NCBI GenBank assembly: GCA_047125605.1
Contig: CP138932.1
Coordinates: 1,860,001 to 1,924,000 of the forward strand
Length of the DNA: 64,000 nucleotides
Reading direction: 5' to 3'
Origin: JAKVBK01 sp022447275
GTDB lineage: Bacteria; Pseudomonadota; Alphaproteobacteria; Rhodobacterales; Rhodobacteraceae
Part shown: piece after piece, positions 41,933-50,151 of the stretch
Layout: every line of letters begins with the position of its first letter
Position numbering within the stretch: position 1 is the first letter of the stretch
Position numbers and translations under genes: made by a program
Notes under the pieces: model-generated
Databases searched by the model: none
What the model was told of the DNA's origin: nothing
The model's input: only the letters and a program-made list of their open reading frames with translations

Positions 41933-42604
41933 TCAGCGTAACTTAGAAGATATCTGTTCATCCGTGCCCATGATTTGGTTTTGGGCACGCAAAGCCGTCG
42001 ATGACAGGGCCGACAAGGGGGCGGAAAGAAAACTCCAGGCTGGCGCTGTTCGTAAGGGTAGCTGACCGGCTTGGCGCTCCGGCAGACGGAAAGGCGCCAT
42101 CCAACGAGCCGCAGGCGACAGCAATGCCCGGGCGCGGGCGCCTGGCCTTGCCACAATGGCGATGGGAACCTCGCGCGCCAAGTCTTGCCAGCGGTGCCAG
42201 CGATGCAGATCTGCCAGCCCATCCCCGCCCATGATCCAGACGAAGCGTCGCCCTGGCACGGCATGTCGCAGTTCCGACAGCGTATCCACCGTTGCCCGTG
42301 TGCCCCATTGCGCCTCTGGTGCGCAGACATGCTCTTTCGGATGGCAAGCCAGATCTCGGGCTGTAGCCAACCGTTTGGAAAGAGGCGCAGGTGCACGCTT
42401 TTTCAACGGGTTACCTGGAGATACCAACCACCAGACCGCATCCAGCTGCAGCCGCGTTAAAGCGGTACGACTTACCAAAACATGCCCTGCATGTGGGGGA
42501 TCAAACGTGCCGCCGAACATCCCGATCCTCTGCCCCGGTCGCGACACGGGCAGATCGGGCCGTGCCAGCGCAGGGTCAGCAAAGATCAGCCGGGCAGATG
42601 TCAT
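41933..42604 (-). CDS. nadD: nicotinate-nucleotide adenylyltransferase
   Basis: The 223-residue enzyme joins nicotinate mononucleotide and ATP to make deamido-NAD in NAD synthesis. GMFGGTFDPPHAGH is the nucleotidyltransferase loop with the HxGH motif, IMGGDGLADLHRWHRW lies in the middle, and SSTALR is the C-terminal ISSTxxR signature. The length is normal. Many alphaproteobacteria have the ribosome-silencing factor rsfS directly after nadD; here about 230 bp without a recognisable gene follow before the broken amide hydrolase. Confidence 0.95.
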   Translation of the reverse strand: MTSARLIFADPALARPDLPVSRPGQRIGMFGGTFDPPHAGHVLVSRTALTRLQLDAVWWLVSPGNPLKKRAPAPLSKRLATARDLACHPKEHVCAPEAQWGTRATVDTLSELRHAVPGRRFVWIMGGDGLADLHRWHRWQDLAREVPIAIVARPGARARALLSPAARWMAPFRLPERQAGQLPLRTAPAWSFLSAPLSALSSTALRAQNQIMGTDEQISSKLR

Positions 42605-42636
42605 GGTCTGTTCCCACTTTTCCGATTGATGGCTTC

Positions 42637-43560
42637 ATGGCACAGTCTTTGATGATGCGCACCCCGTCATGTTCTCCACACGCTCTGGTTGCCCTTATTT
42701 GGGCCCTTTTACAGAGCTTACCCACAGCCGCAGAGGCGAACAGTTCCCGTTTGGACGTGGACAGCCCGAGCGCCAATGCCGTCGCCATTTTGGGCGGCTG
42801 CAGCGCCACGCTCATTGCGCCGGACAAAGCCCTTGCTGCAGCACACTGCTTCAGCATCCGTACGCGCGGCATGGATGCCGAAAAGACCCTCTGCCCAAAG
42901 CTGTCCATGCAGGCGAATATGAGCAAGACCCCGAAGCTAGACCCGTATACGTGGCACAAAACCCAGTTCCAGCCCAAGCTCCGCTTTGGGGCTGACGGTC
43001 GCGATGGAGATTTGCCATCGTTCCAGATATCTCATTTCACGATGCCACTATGTGGAGACATGGTCCTGTTGCGGCTCAGCGAGCCGGTGCCGGCAGATAT
43101 CGCCATTCCTATTCCTGTGGTCACGGGCGCGGGCCCGGATAGCGACCTCGAGATCGCGCTGATCCGCGGCCCCTTGCGCCACGCAGGGTTTGGCCGTGCA
43201 AATGGCGAGGCCAAAGGCAAGGCCCAACGCTCGGGTGGAAGGGTGTCCTTTTGGGGGCAGAATAATTGCCATCTTTACGCGCTGCCCCCCAAGCGTGCCA
43301 ATGGGCGCCGCATCAACAGCGGTGACAGCGGTGCCCCTTTGATCCTGCGCCTGAGCGATGGCCGCGACGTCGTAGTGGGGGTGATGTGGGGACGCGGCAA
43401 TCCTGATGGCGAGGCCTGCGGGCTTCCCAGCTCCATACCGCCCGAAAATCACGGCAGTTACACAGCAACATTTCGCGGCAAGGTGCAGGGCACACAAGCC
43501 ACCGATATCGGCGACTGGCTGTCGCGTATGGTTTCAGAAGCCGTGACAACGCTGCCCTGA
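42637..43560 (+). CDS. secreted trypsin-like serine protease
   Basis: The 307-residue protein has an N-terminal hydrophobic export signal (cleavage near AEA, residue ~33) and an S1-like protease domain. Candidate catalytic residues are His70 (LAAAHC), Asp141 (CGDMVLLRL) and Ser231 (NSGDSGAP). Several cysteine pairs suit a periplasmic or secreted enzyme. ATG 42637 is used; ATGs at 42652 and 42655 would give a shorter signal. It is divergent from nadD. It is unlike the trypsin-META protein at 36.7 kb outside the catalytic motifs, so the two are not recent duplicates. Confidence 0.85.
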   Translation: MAQSLMMRTPSCSPHALVALIWALLQSLPTAAEANSSRLDVDSPSANAVAILGGCSATLIAPDKALAAAHCFSIRTRGMDAEKTLCPKLSMQANMSKTPKLDPYTWHKTQFQPKLRFGADGRDGDLPSFQISHFTMPLCGDMVLLRLSEPVPADIAIPIPVVTGAGPDSDLEIALIRGPLRHAGFGRANGEAKGKAQRSGGRVSFWGQNNCHLYALPPKRANGRRINSGDSGAPLILRLSDGRDVVVGVMWGRGNPDGEACGLPSSIPPENHGSYTATFRGKVQGTQATDIGDWLSRMVSEAVTTLP

Positions 43561-43602
43561 CACCCAAGCCCGCGAATTGAGGGCGAGTTCGGTCGCGCGG
43601 TA

Positions 43603-44137
43603 TCAAGCGTCTCGGTGCAATTTGAAAAAATAGGGCGGCGCCAAGCCTTTCATGTCCATCCAGCCCATCATTGTATCGTCGTCAAGAACGGCGAAGACAT
43701 CGATGATCGGCTTGGCGTCATGGACCATGGCGGCATGTGTTTCTCCCCTGCACTCAACAGTCCTGAGACGGGCCCGAGGTTTTGACGTGCGCACAAAGGG
43801 CAGCATCACAGGGAAAATGATAGGAAGGATACTTTCCCGAAAGGGCAGATTGGCCGTCAGGTTGATCGGAAGCAAGGCAGGATTTACAGCCGCTCGTCCC
43901 CAGATGGGCATTTCGTGAATGTGCGGAAAAAACGTCCTCTGGGCCCCTGAATTCCTAACAACACCAATAGGAGCTTTCGAGCATCCCATCCATTTTATGA
44001 CCTGTCTCGATGTCGGCTCGGCGCCATTTTCCGATCACCTGGGAGGCTTCGGCGGGCGCCAAACTGTCAAACAGCGCGATCGCCTCATCCGGTGTTTTTG
44101 CGGCCGTATCCGACACTTTCGTCTTGTCTAAAGGCAT
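43603..44137 (-). pseudogene. GXWXG/DUF4334 protein gene with one frameshift
   Basis: Two overlapping reverse frames together give one protein. The first (44137 to 43955) carries TPDEAIALFDSLAP and VIGKWRRADIETGHKMDGMLE, the GXWXG domain. The second (entering at about 43985 and ending at 43603) supplies the DUF4334 part, with TVECRGETHAAMVHDAKPIIDVFAVLDDDTMMGWMDMKG. The join lies around 43958-43980, where the family text (LE...W.G) switches frame. Together they make about 170 residues, the normal family size. The function of the family is unknown. A one-base sequencing error would give the same picture. Confidence 0.8.
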
Positions 44138-44370
44138 TATTGCAATTCGTGGTCAAAATACTTTGCGAGAAGATGCTACACCTATGCACACTGAAAATAA
44201 CGGCACTCGCAGAAAGCAGCTCAAAGTGCACCCCAAAGCGCTCTGCTTAGGGCCGTTGGGATAAAATCATTCACCGTTGGAATCGCCCCATGGCGCCAGC
44301 CGTTGCCCTTCTGCGCGGCGCAGCCTAAACACTTGCCCAACCTCAGACACCCATTCGCGGAGCTTTCCCC

Positions 44371-46026
44371 ATGGCAGCCTATCAATACGTCTATCACATG
44401 GATGGCGTCTCCAAGACCTATCCCGGTGGCAAGAAATGTTTTGAAAACATTCGCCTGTCCTTTCTTCCAGGCGTGAAGATCGGTGTCGTCGGCGTTAATG
44501 GCGCCGGTAAATCCACGCTCATGAAGATTATGGCCGGTCTAGACAAAGACTTCACCGGTGAGGCTTGGTCGGCAGAAGGCGCCAAGGTTGGCTATCTGTC
44601 GCAGGAGCCGCAGCTCGATGAAAGCCTGACTGTGCGCGAGAACGTCATGCTGGGTGTGGCCGCACAGCAGGCCAAGATCGACCGCTTCAATGAACTGGCG
44701 ATGAACTATTCTGACGAAACCGCCGATGAGATGGCCCAGCTGCAAGACGAGATCGACGCCGGCAACCTATGGGATCTCGACAGTCAGGTGGATGTATCCA
44801 TGGAGGCGCTGCGCTGTCCGCCCGATGACGCAATGCCGGAAAACCTGTCAGGCGGGGAGCGCCGCCGGGTGGCGTTGTGCAAGCTGTTGCTGGAAGCCCC
44901 CGACATGCTGCTGCTCGACGAACCGACAAACCACCTCGATGCAGAAACCATTGCTTGGCTCCAGCAACACCTGATCGACTACAAGGGCACGATCCTGATC
45001 GTGACGCATGACCGCTACTTCCTTGACGATATCACCGGCTGGATTCTTGAGCTCGACCGCGGCCGCGGCATCCCCTACGAAGGCAACTACTCCGCCTGGC
45101 TGGAGCAGAAAGCCAAGCGCCTCGAGCAAGAAGCCAAGGAAGACAAATCGCGACAGAAAACGCTGGAACGCGAGCTTTCCTGGATCCGGCAAGGCGCCAA
45201 GGCCCGGCAGGCCAAGTCCAAGGCGCGGATCGCAGCCTATGAAGAGATGGCAAACCAGTCTGAGCGCGACAAGGTCGGAAAAGCACAAATCGTTATTCCC
45301 AATGGTCCACGCCTTGGCTCCAAGGTTATTGAGGTTGACGGGCTGCAAAAAGCCTATGGTGACAAGCTCTTGGTCGAAGGTCTTGAGTTTTCGCTTCCAC
45401 CCGGCGGCATCGTGGGTGTGATCGGCCCGAACGGCGCGGGTAAATCGACATTGTTCAAAATGCTAACCGGTCAGGAAACGCCCGACAGCGGCTCTGTTGC
45501 CTATGGTGACACCGTGAAGCTGTCCTATGTGGATCAATCGCGCGATGCGCTCGACCCTAAAGCCACGGTCTGGGAAGAGATTTCCGGCGGGGCCGAGATA
45601 ATCGAATTGGGCGATGCGCAGATGAACAGCCGCGCCTATTGCGGGGCATTCAACTTCAAAGGCGGTGATCAGCAGAAACCTGTGGGCTTGCTGTCAGGTG
45701 GTGAGCGCAACCGGGTGCACATGGCCAAGCTGCTAAAATCCGGCGGCAATGTCTTGCTGCTCGACGAACCGACAAACGACCTTGACGTGGAAACCCTGCG
45801 CGCATTGGAAGACGCGCTGGAAGATTTTGCGGGCTGCGCTGTGATCATCTCGCACGATCGCTTCTTCCTTGACCGGCTGTGCACCCACATCCTCGCCTTC
45901 GAAGGTGAGGCCCATGTGGAATGGTTCGAGGGCAATTTCGAGGCCTATGAGGAAGATAAGGCCCGCCGCCTTGGCCCCGACGCGTTGGAGCCAAAGCGCC
46001 TCAAGCACAAGAAATTCACCCGCTGA
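44371..46026 (+). CDS. ettA: energy-dependent translational throttle protein EttA (ABC-F)
   Basis: The 551-residue protein has two ABC ATPase domains with no membrane segments. Walker A motifs are VGVNGAGKST and IGPNGAGKST, signatures are LSGGERRR and LSGGERNR, and Walker B motifs are LLLDEPTNHLD and LLLDEPTNDLD. The linker between them contains the ERELSWIRQGAKARQAKSKARI arm segment that identifies EttA rather than other ABC-F proteins. EttA binds the ribosomal E site and gates early elongation according to ATP/ADP ratio. GGAG lies before the ATG. It is monocistronic. Confidence 0.95.
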   Translation: MAAYQYVYHMDGVSKTYPGGKKCFENIRLSFLPGVKIGVVGVNGAGKSTLMKIMAGLDKDFTGEAWSAEGAKVGYLSQEPQLDESLTVRENVMLGVAAQQAKIDRFNELAMNYSDETADEMAQLQDEIDAGNLWDLDSQVDVSMEALRCPPDDAMPENLSGGERRRVALCKLLLEAPDMLLLDEPTNHLDAETIAWLQQHLIDYKGTILIVTHDRYFLDDITGWILELDRGRGIPYEGNYSAWLEQKAKRLEQEAKEDKSRQKTLERELSWIRQGAKARQAKSKARIAAYEEMANQSERDKVGKAQIVIPNGPRLGSKVIEVDGLQKAYGDKLLVEGLEFSLPPGGIVGVIGPNGAGKSTLFKMLTGQETPDSGSVAYGDTVKLSYVDQSRDALDPKATVWEEISGGAEIIELGDAQMNSRAYCGAFNFKGGDQQKPVGLLSGGERNRVHMAKLLKSGGNVLLLDEPTNDLDVETLRALEDALEDFAGCAVIISHDRFFLDRLCTHILAFEGEAHVEWFEGNFEAYEEDKARRLGPDALEPKRLKHKKFTR

Positions 46027-46097
46027 TCAGATGACAGAGCGACGCTGTGATCGCCCTGCATCGTGGGGCGGTCACATACATGGCAGCGGGGCTAGGG

Positions 46098-46337
46098 TTA
46101 GCGGCCGCGCCAATGGGTCGGGATGATAATCAACGCCCCGATTGCGGAGATGATCGCGTCGAGCCCCGGCGAGCCAAAGCCAATCCCGAACATGATCCGC
46201 ACGAACGCAAAGAGGAATGCGCCGCCCACGCAGATGATGATCGATTGCAGCACCCCATTGCGGGTAAACTCCCACCGTTCAGACAGATAGCCAACAATCC
46301 CCGCGATCACGACGGTTCCGATGAGGGATGGAAACAT
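46098..46337 (-). CDS. GlsB/YeaQ/YmgE family small membrane protein
   Basis: This 79-residue protein has three hydrophobic segments rich in glycine and isoleucine (FPSLIGTVVIAGIVGYL, IIICVGGAFLFAFVR, LDAIISAIGALIII). That layout and the final short basic tail match the transglycosylase-associated/GlsB family, small stress-induced inner-membrane proteins whose activity is unknown. It stands alone between ettA and uvrB. Confidence 0.82.
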   Translation of the reverse strand: MFPSLIGTVVIAGIVGYLSERWEFTRNGVLQSIIICVGGAFLFAFVRIMFGIGFGSPGLDAIISAIGALIIIPTHWRGR

Positions 46338-46570
46338 GGGGCGACCTTTCCTGTTGCGTCCTAAAGGTATGGCGCGCGCGACGCGGGCTTACAAGCGAAG
46401 GGCATGGGCGCAGGGTCAAACACTACAATCCCAAGCCCGCGCGTATGGCGCCACCTTGAACGTCGCGCCCCAGACCCCGCCGCACAATCGACCCTGCACC
46501 TGAAGATGATCGACATACGAGGTTCAAGACCTCGCCACCTCCAAAAAGCAGCAAGACTTTAGCCAGCTGC

Positions 46571-48763
46571 TCAGCCCCGTCTTTTGCGTCGCTTGTTCCC
46601 GCCTCTTTGGCCGGCGCGCCCAGCGGTGCTGCGACCGGAGGCTTTAGCACTGTCTTCTACCGCTTGTTCCACGGCGGATTGGCGGGCCAGTGGATCGTCA
46701 GAAACGGCAAGGTCCACCGCTTCCAGCCGTTTGACCTCATCGCGCAGGCGGGCCGCTTCTTCGAACTCAAGGTTCTCAGCCGCCTTGCGCATATCTGCCC
46801 GTAGCCCGTCCAACACAGCGGCAAGGTTCTGCCCTGCCATCGGCTTTTCGATCTTGGCGGTGACGCGGCTTTGATCCGTGTCGCCCTGGTAGAGGCCCGC
46901 CAGCACGTCTTCGACATTCTTCTTCACCGTTTCAGGTGTAATGCCGTGCGCCTCGTTATAAGCAATCTGCTTGGTGCGGCGGCGTTCGGTTTCGCGCAAG
47001 GCGCGCTCCATCGATCCGGTGACTTTGTCGGCATACATGATCACCCGACCATCGGCATTTCGGGCCGCGCGTCCGATGGTCTGGATCAATGATGTCTCCG
47101 AGCGCAGAAACCCCTCCTTGTCGGCATCGAGAATGGCCACGAGGCCACATTCGGGAATATCCAATCCCTCTCGCAGCAGGTTGATGCCCACCAGCACGTC
47201 AAAGGCGCCCAAGCGCAGGTCTCGCAGGATTTCGATGCGTTCGATCGTGTCGATATCAGAATGCATGTAGCGGACCCGGATACCCTGCTCGTGCAGGTAC
47301 TCTGTGAGGTCTTCCGCCATGCGCTTTGTCAGCGTAGTGGCCAGCGTCCGATAGCCCCGCTCGGCAACCATGCGGATCTCGTCGAGCAGATCGTCTACCT
47401 GCATTTCGACAGGACGGATTTCCACCTCCGGGTCCAGCAGGCCTGTGGGGCGGATCACTTGCTCGGTGAACACACCACCGGACTCCTCCAACTCCCAGGC
47501 TGCGGGCGTGGCGGATACGAAAACAGACTGGGGCCGCATGGCATCCCATTCCTCGAATTTGAGGGGGCGGTTATCCATGCAGGATGGCAGGCGAAACCCG
47601 TGCTCTGCCAGCGTGAACTTGCGCCGGTAGTCGCCCCGATACATGCCCCCGATCTGCGGCACCGAGACATGGCTTTCATCGGCAAAGACAATTGCATTGT
47701 CGGGGATGAATTCGAACAGGGTGGGGGGCGGCTCGCCAGGCGCTCGGCCCGTCAGATATCGTGAATAGTTCTCAATCCCGTTGCAGACGCCTGTGGCCTC
47801 CAGCATCTCGAGGTCGAAATTGGTGCGTTGTTCCAATCGCTGCGCCTCGAGCAGCTTGCCCTCAGCCACCAGTTGATCCAGGCGCACGCGCAGCTCTTTT
47901 TTGATCCCGACAACGGCTTGCTGCATCGTCGGGCGGGGTGTCACGTAGTGGCTATTGGCATAGATGCGGATGCGTTCGAATGTGTCGGTTTTCTCGCCGG
48001 TCAACGGATCGAACTCCGTCAGGCTTTCCAACTCATCGCCGAAAAAACTCATCCGCCAGGCGCGATCTTCAAGGTGGGCAGGCCAAATCTCTAGAGCATC
48101 GCCGCGCACCCGGAATGACCCCCGCTGAAAGGCCTGATCGTTGCGTCGATATTGCTGGGCAATCAGTTCCGCCATCACCTTGCGCTGCTCATATTCGCGC
48201 CCGACATGCAGATCCTGCGTCATCGCCCCGTATGTCTCTACCGAGCCGATGCCGTAGATGCAGGAGACGGACGCCACGATAATCACGTCGTCCCGCTCCA
48301 ACAGAGCCCGCGTGGCGGAGTGGCGCATGCGGTCGATCTGCTCGTTTATCTGCGACTCCTTCTCGATATAGGTGTCCGAGCGCGCCACATAGGCTTCAGG
48401 CTGGTAGTAGTCATAGTAGCTGACGAAATACTCCACGGCGTTGTCGGGGAAGAAGCCTTTGAACTCACCGTATAGCTGGGCGGCCAAGGTCTTGTTCGGG
48501 GCAAGAATGATTGCCGGGCGCTGCGTTTCCTCTATCACCTTGGCCATTGTGAAGGTCTTGCCAGTGCCCGTGGCGCCCAGCAAAACTTGGTTTTGCTCCC
48601 CATCGCGCACACCTTGGGACAGCTCTGCGATGGCGGTGGGCTGATCGCCTGCCGCCGAAAACTCAGTCTGCATTACAAATTGCTGCCCGCCTTCCAGCTT
48701 CTCGCGGGCGCGGATATCTGGCGCCGACTGAGCCGGCATGGCTTCAGGAGAATTGTTGTGCAT
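46571..48763 (-). CDS. uvrB: excinuclease ABC subunit B
   Basis: The 730-residue protein is the helicase-like damage-verification subunit of nucleotide excision repair. It contains the Walker A LLGATGTGKTFTMAK, the beta-hairpin region YYDYYQPEAYVARSDTYIEKES, the DEAD-like VFADESHVS, helicase motifs through GLDIPECGLVAILDADKEGFLRSETSLIQTIGRAARN, and the C-terminal UVR domain that contacts UvrC (MRKAAENLEFEEAARLRDEVKRLE). The start is placed at ATG 48763 (MHNNSPEAMP), since the longer frame to 48967 lacks family sequence. No GTTC-N7-GTTC LexA box was found upstream. Confidence 0.96.
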   Translation of the reverse strand: MHNNSPEAMPAQSAPDIRAREKLEGGQQFVMQTEFSAAGDQPTAIAELSQGVRDGEQNQVLLGATGTGKTFTMAKVIEETQRPAIILAPNKTLAAQLYGEFKGFFPDNAVEYFVSYYDYYQPEAYVARSDTYIEKESQINEQIDRMRHSATRALLERDDVIIVASVSCIYGIGSVETYGAMTQDLHVGREYEQRKVMAELIAQQYRRNDQAFQRGSFRVRGDALEIWPAHLEDRAWRMSFFGDELESLTEFDPLTGEKTDTFERIRIYANSHYVTPRPTMQQAVVGIKKELRVRLDQLVAEGKLLEAQRLEQRTNFDLEMLEATGVCNGIENYSRYLTGRAPGEPPPTLFEFIPDNAIVFADESHVSVPQIGGMYRGDYRRKFTLAEHGFRLPSCMDNRPLKFEEWDAMRPQSVFVSATPAAWELEESGGVFTEQVIRPTGLLDPEVEIRPVEMQVDDLLDEIRMVAERGYRTLATTLTKRMAEDLTEYLHEQGIRVRYMHSDIDTIERIEILRDLRLGAFDVLVGINLLREGLDIPECGLVAILDADKEGFLRSETSLIQTIGRAARNADGRVIMYADKVTGSMERALRETERRRTKQIAYNEAHGITPETVKKNVEDVLAGLYQGDTDQSRVTAKIEKPMAGQNLAAVLDGLRADMRKAAENLEFEEAARLRDEVKRLEAVDLAVSDDPLARQSAVEQAVEDSAKASGRSTAGRAGQRGGNKRRKRRG

Positions 48764-48918
48764 GGACGGTGGCCTTTCGTTCCGGGCAAACCTTGTGGCA
48801 AATGCGGCGCAATTCAAGGCGCGGCAGGCGCAGATTTCAAAAGTGAAGGGTGCTGGATGTTCAGCCGAGACAGATTGATATGGGCACAAGGCACGGCAGA
48901 CACAACCGCCCTGCCAGC

Positions 48919-49386
48919 CTAACGGTACTGAGCCGAGGTAATGAACTCTCCAAACGCCTCGCACCAAATGACAACCGTATCGTAAGCCTCCAGATCAACG
49001 CCTTCGGGCAACGGCAGGGAAAACCCAGCAAAGGATTTCACATCCCCCACCTGCAGGGCCGATGACGTGACCGGCACAAATCCGTCCACATGGTCGACAT
49101 AGCCATTGACGAGGTAGAGTTTGTAATCGGGCCCGGGCGCCAGTTTGCCTTCATGCACGATGTCCGCCCCCGTCAGACTGACCGTACCTTCGCCCCAGTG
49201 CAGGAAATCACTGCCGCGGCGGTCTCGTGTAAATTCAGTGGTATAGCTCGCACCCTCAGCCATCTCCGCGAGGTCTGCCCTATCAGGGGATGGCGGGGCG
49301 GTGAGAATAGGCAGCAAGTAGACGCCCAGCGCAAAGCCAACGGCCAACATTGCACAGTGGCTCACAATCAAAAACAAACCGCGCAT
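48919..49386 (-). CDS. membrane-anchored DM13 domain protein
   Basis: The 155-residue protein starts at ATG 49386 with one N-terminal transmembrane helix (LFLIVSHCAMLAVGFALGVYLLPIL) and an exported DM13 domain with the segments GEGTVSLTGADIVHEGKLAPGPDYKLYLVN and YDTVVIWCEAFGEFITSAQY. The single cysteine in VIWCEAF is conserved in the family and has been suggested to take part in redox chemistry or thiol binding. The longer open frame to 49449 is unlikely. Its neighbours do not clarify its role. Confidence 0.85.
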   Translation of the reverse strand: MRGLFLIVSHCAMLAVGFALGVYLLPILTAPPSPDRADLAEMAEGASYTTEFTRDRRGSDFLHWGEGTVSLTGADIVHEGKLAPGPDYKLYLVNGYVDHVDGFVPVTSSALQVGDVKSFAGFSLPLPEGVDLEAYDTVVIWCEAFGEFITSAQYR

Positions 49387-49563
49387 GTTATCCCCCTCAC
49401 CGAAACACACCGCAAAGCTTGCTGCGGTTTCGGTCGCAAAGCAATGCAACGTCGCGGATCAGGCCAAGGACGCCAGCTTTAGCCCGCCGCCTGCGGCGCC
49501 GGGGGATATTGCAAATTTGGGCACGATATGTCCTTTTGCGCGCAGTCTTCAGGAGGACGCATC

Positions 49564-49875
49564 ATGCGCGCACGAATCTACCGCCCCGCAAAGACGGCGA
49601 TGCAGTCTGGCACAGCCAAGACCAAGGCATGGGTGCTGGAATTTGCACCTGAAAGCGCACGTGAAATCGATCCGCTAATGGGCTGGACATCGTCCGACGA
49701 CACCCAGGCGCAAGTCCGCCTGCGCTTCGACAGCAAAGCCGCAGCACAGGCCTATGCGCGTTCGAAGGGCATCGAAGCCACCGTGATCGACCCCCAAACG
49801 CGCAAGCCGGTCATCCGCGCGGGCGGCTATGGCGAGAATTTCGCCACCCACCGTCGCACAGTCTGGACCCATTGA
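49564..49875 (+). CDS. ETC complex I subunit, NDUFS4-like
   Basis: The 103-residue protein matches the NDUFS4/ETC_C1 family: MRARIYRPAKTAMQSG at the start, then WVLEFAPESAREIDPLMGWTSSDDTQAQVRLRF, FDSKAAAQAYARSKG and YGENFATHRR. This accessory subunit is retained in alphaproteobacterial complex I and stabilises the junction of the NADH module. The start ATG 49564 follows AGGAGG. It is encoded away from the main nuo cluster, as is usual. Confidence 0.93.
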   Translation: MRARIYRPAKTAMQSGTAKTKAWVLEFAPESAREIDPLMGWTSSDDTQAQVRLRFDSKAAAQAYARSKGIEATVIDPQTRKPVIRAGGYGENFATHRRTVWTH

Positions 49876-50151
49876 TCGGGCGCATCGGCATTCAACAATT
49901 GAGGCCACGCTTAAGCTGCTAGCGCGGAGAGCAGAAGCATTGAATTCGTCGGAATGTCCGGATCGGTGCCAATCTTCAACACCTCTGTTCGAAACGCCCA
50001 GAAAATCCTGTTGAGCGTTTGGTCCCTGCTTCCCCTATGCTAAGCCCAAAACAAGGGACGGCTGCACGACACAGGCGGACACTCGAATATTGTCGCAGGG
50101 CAGACGTTGGTTTGCTTAGAAAAGGCCTTGCAAGCGGGAAGGACGCAACGC

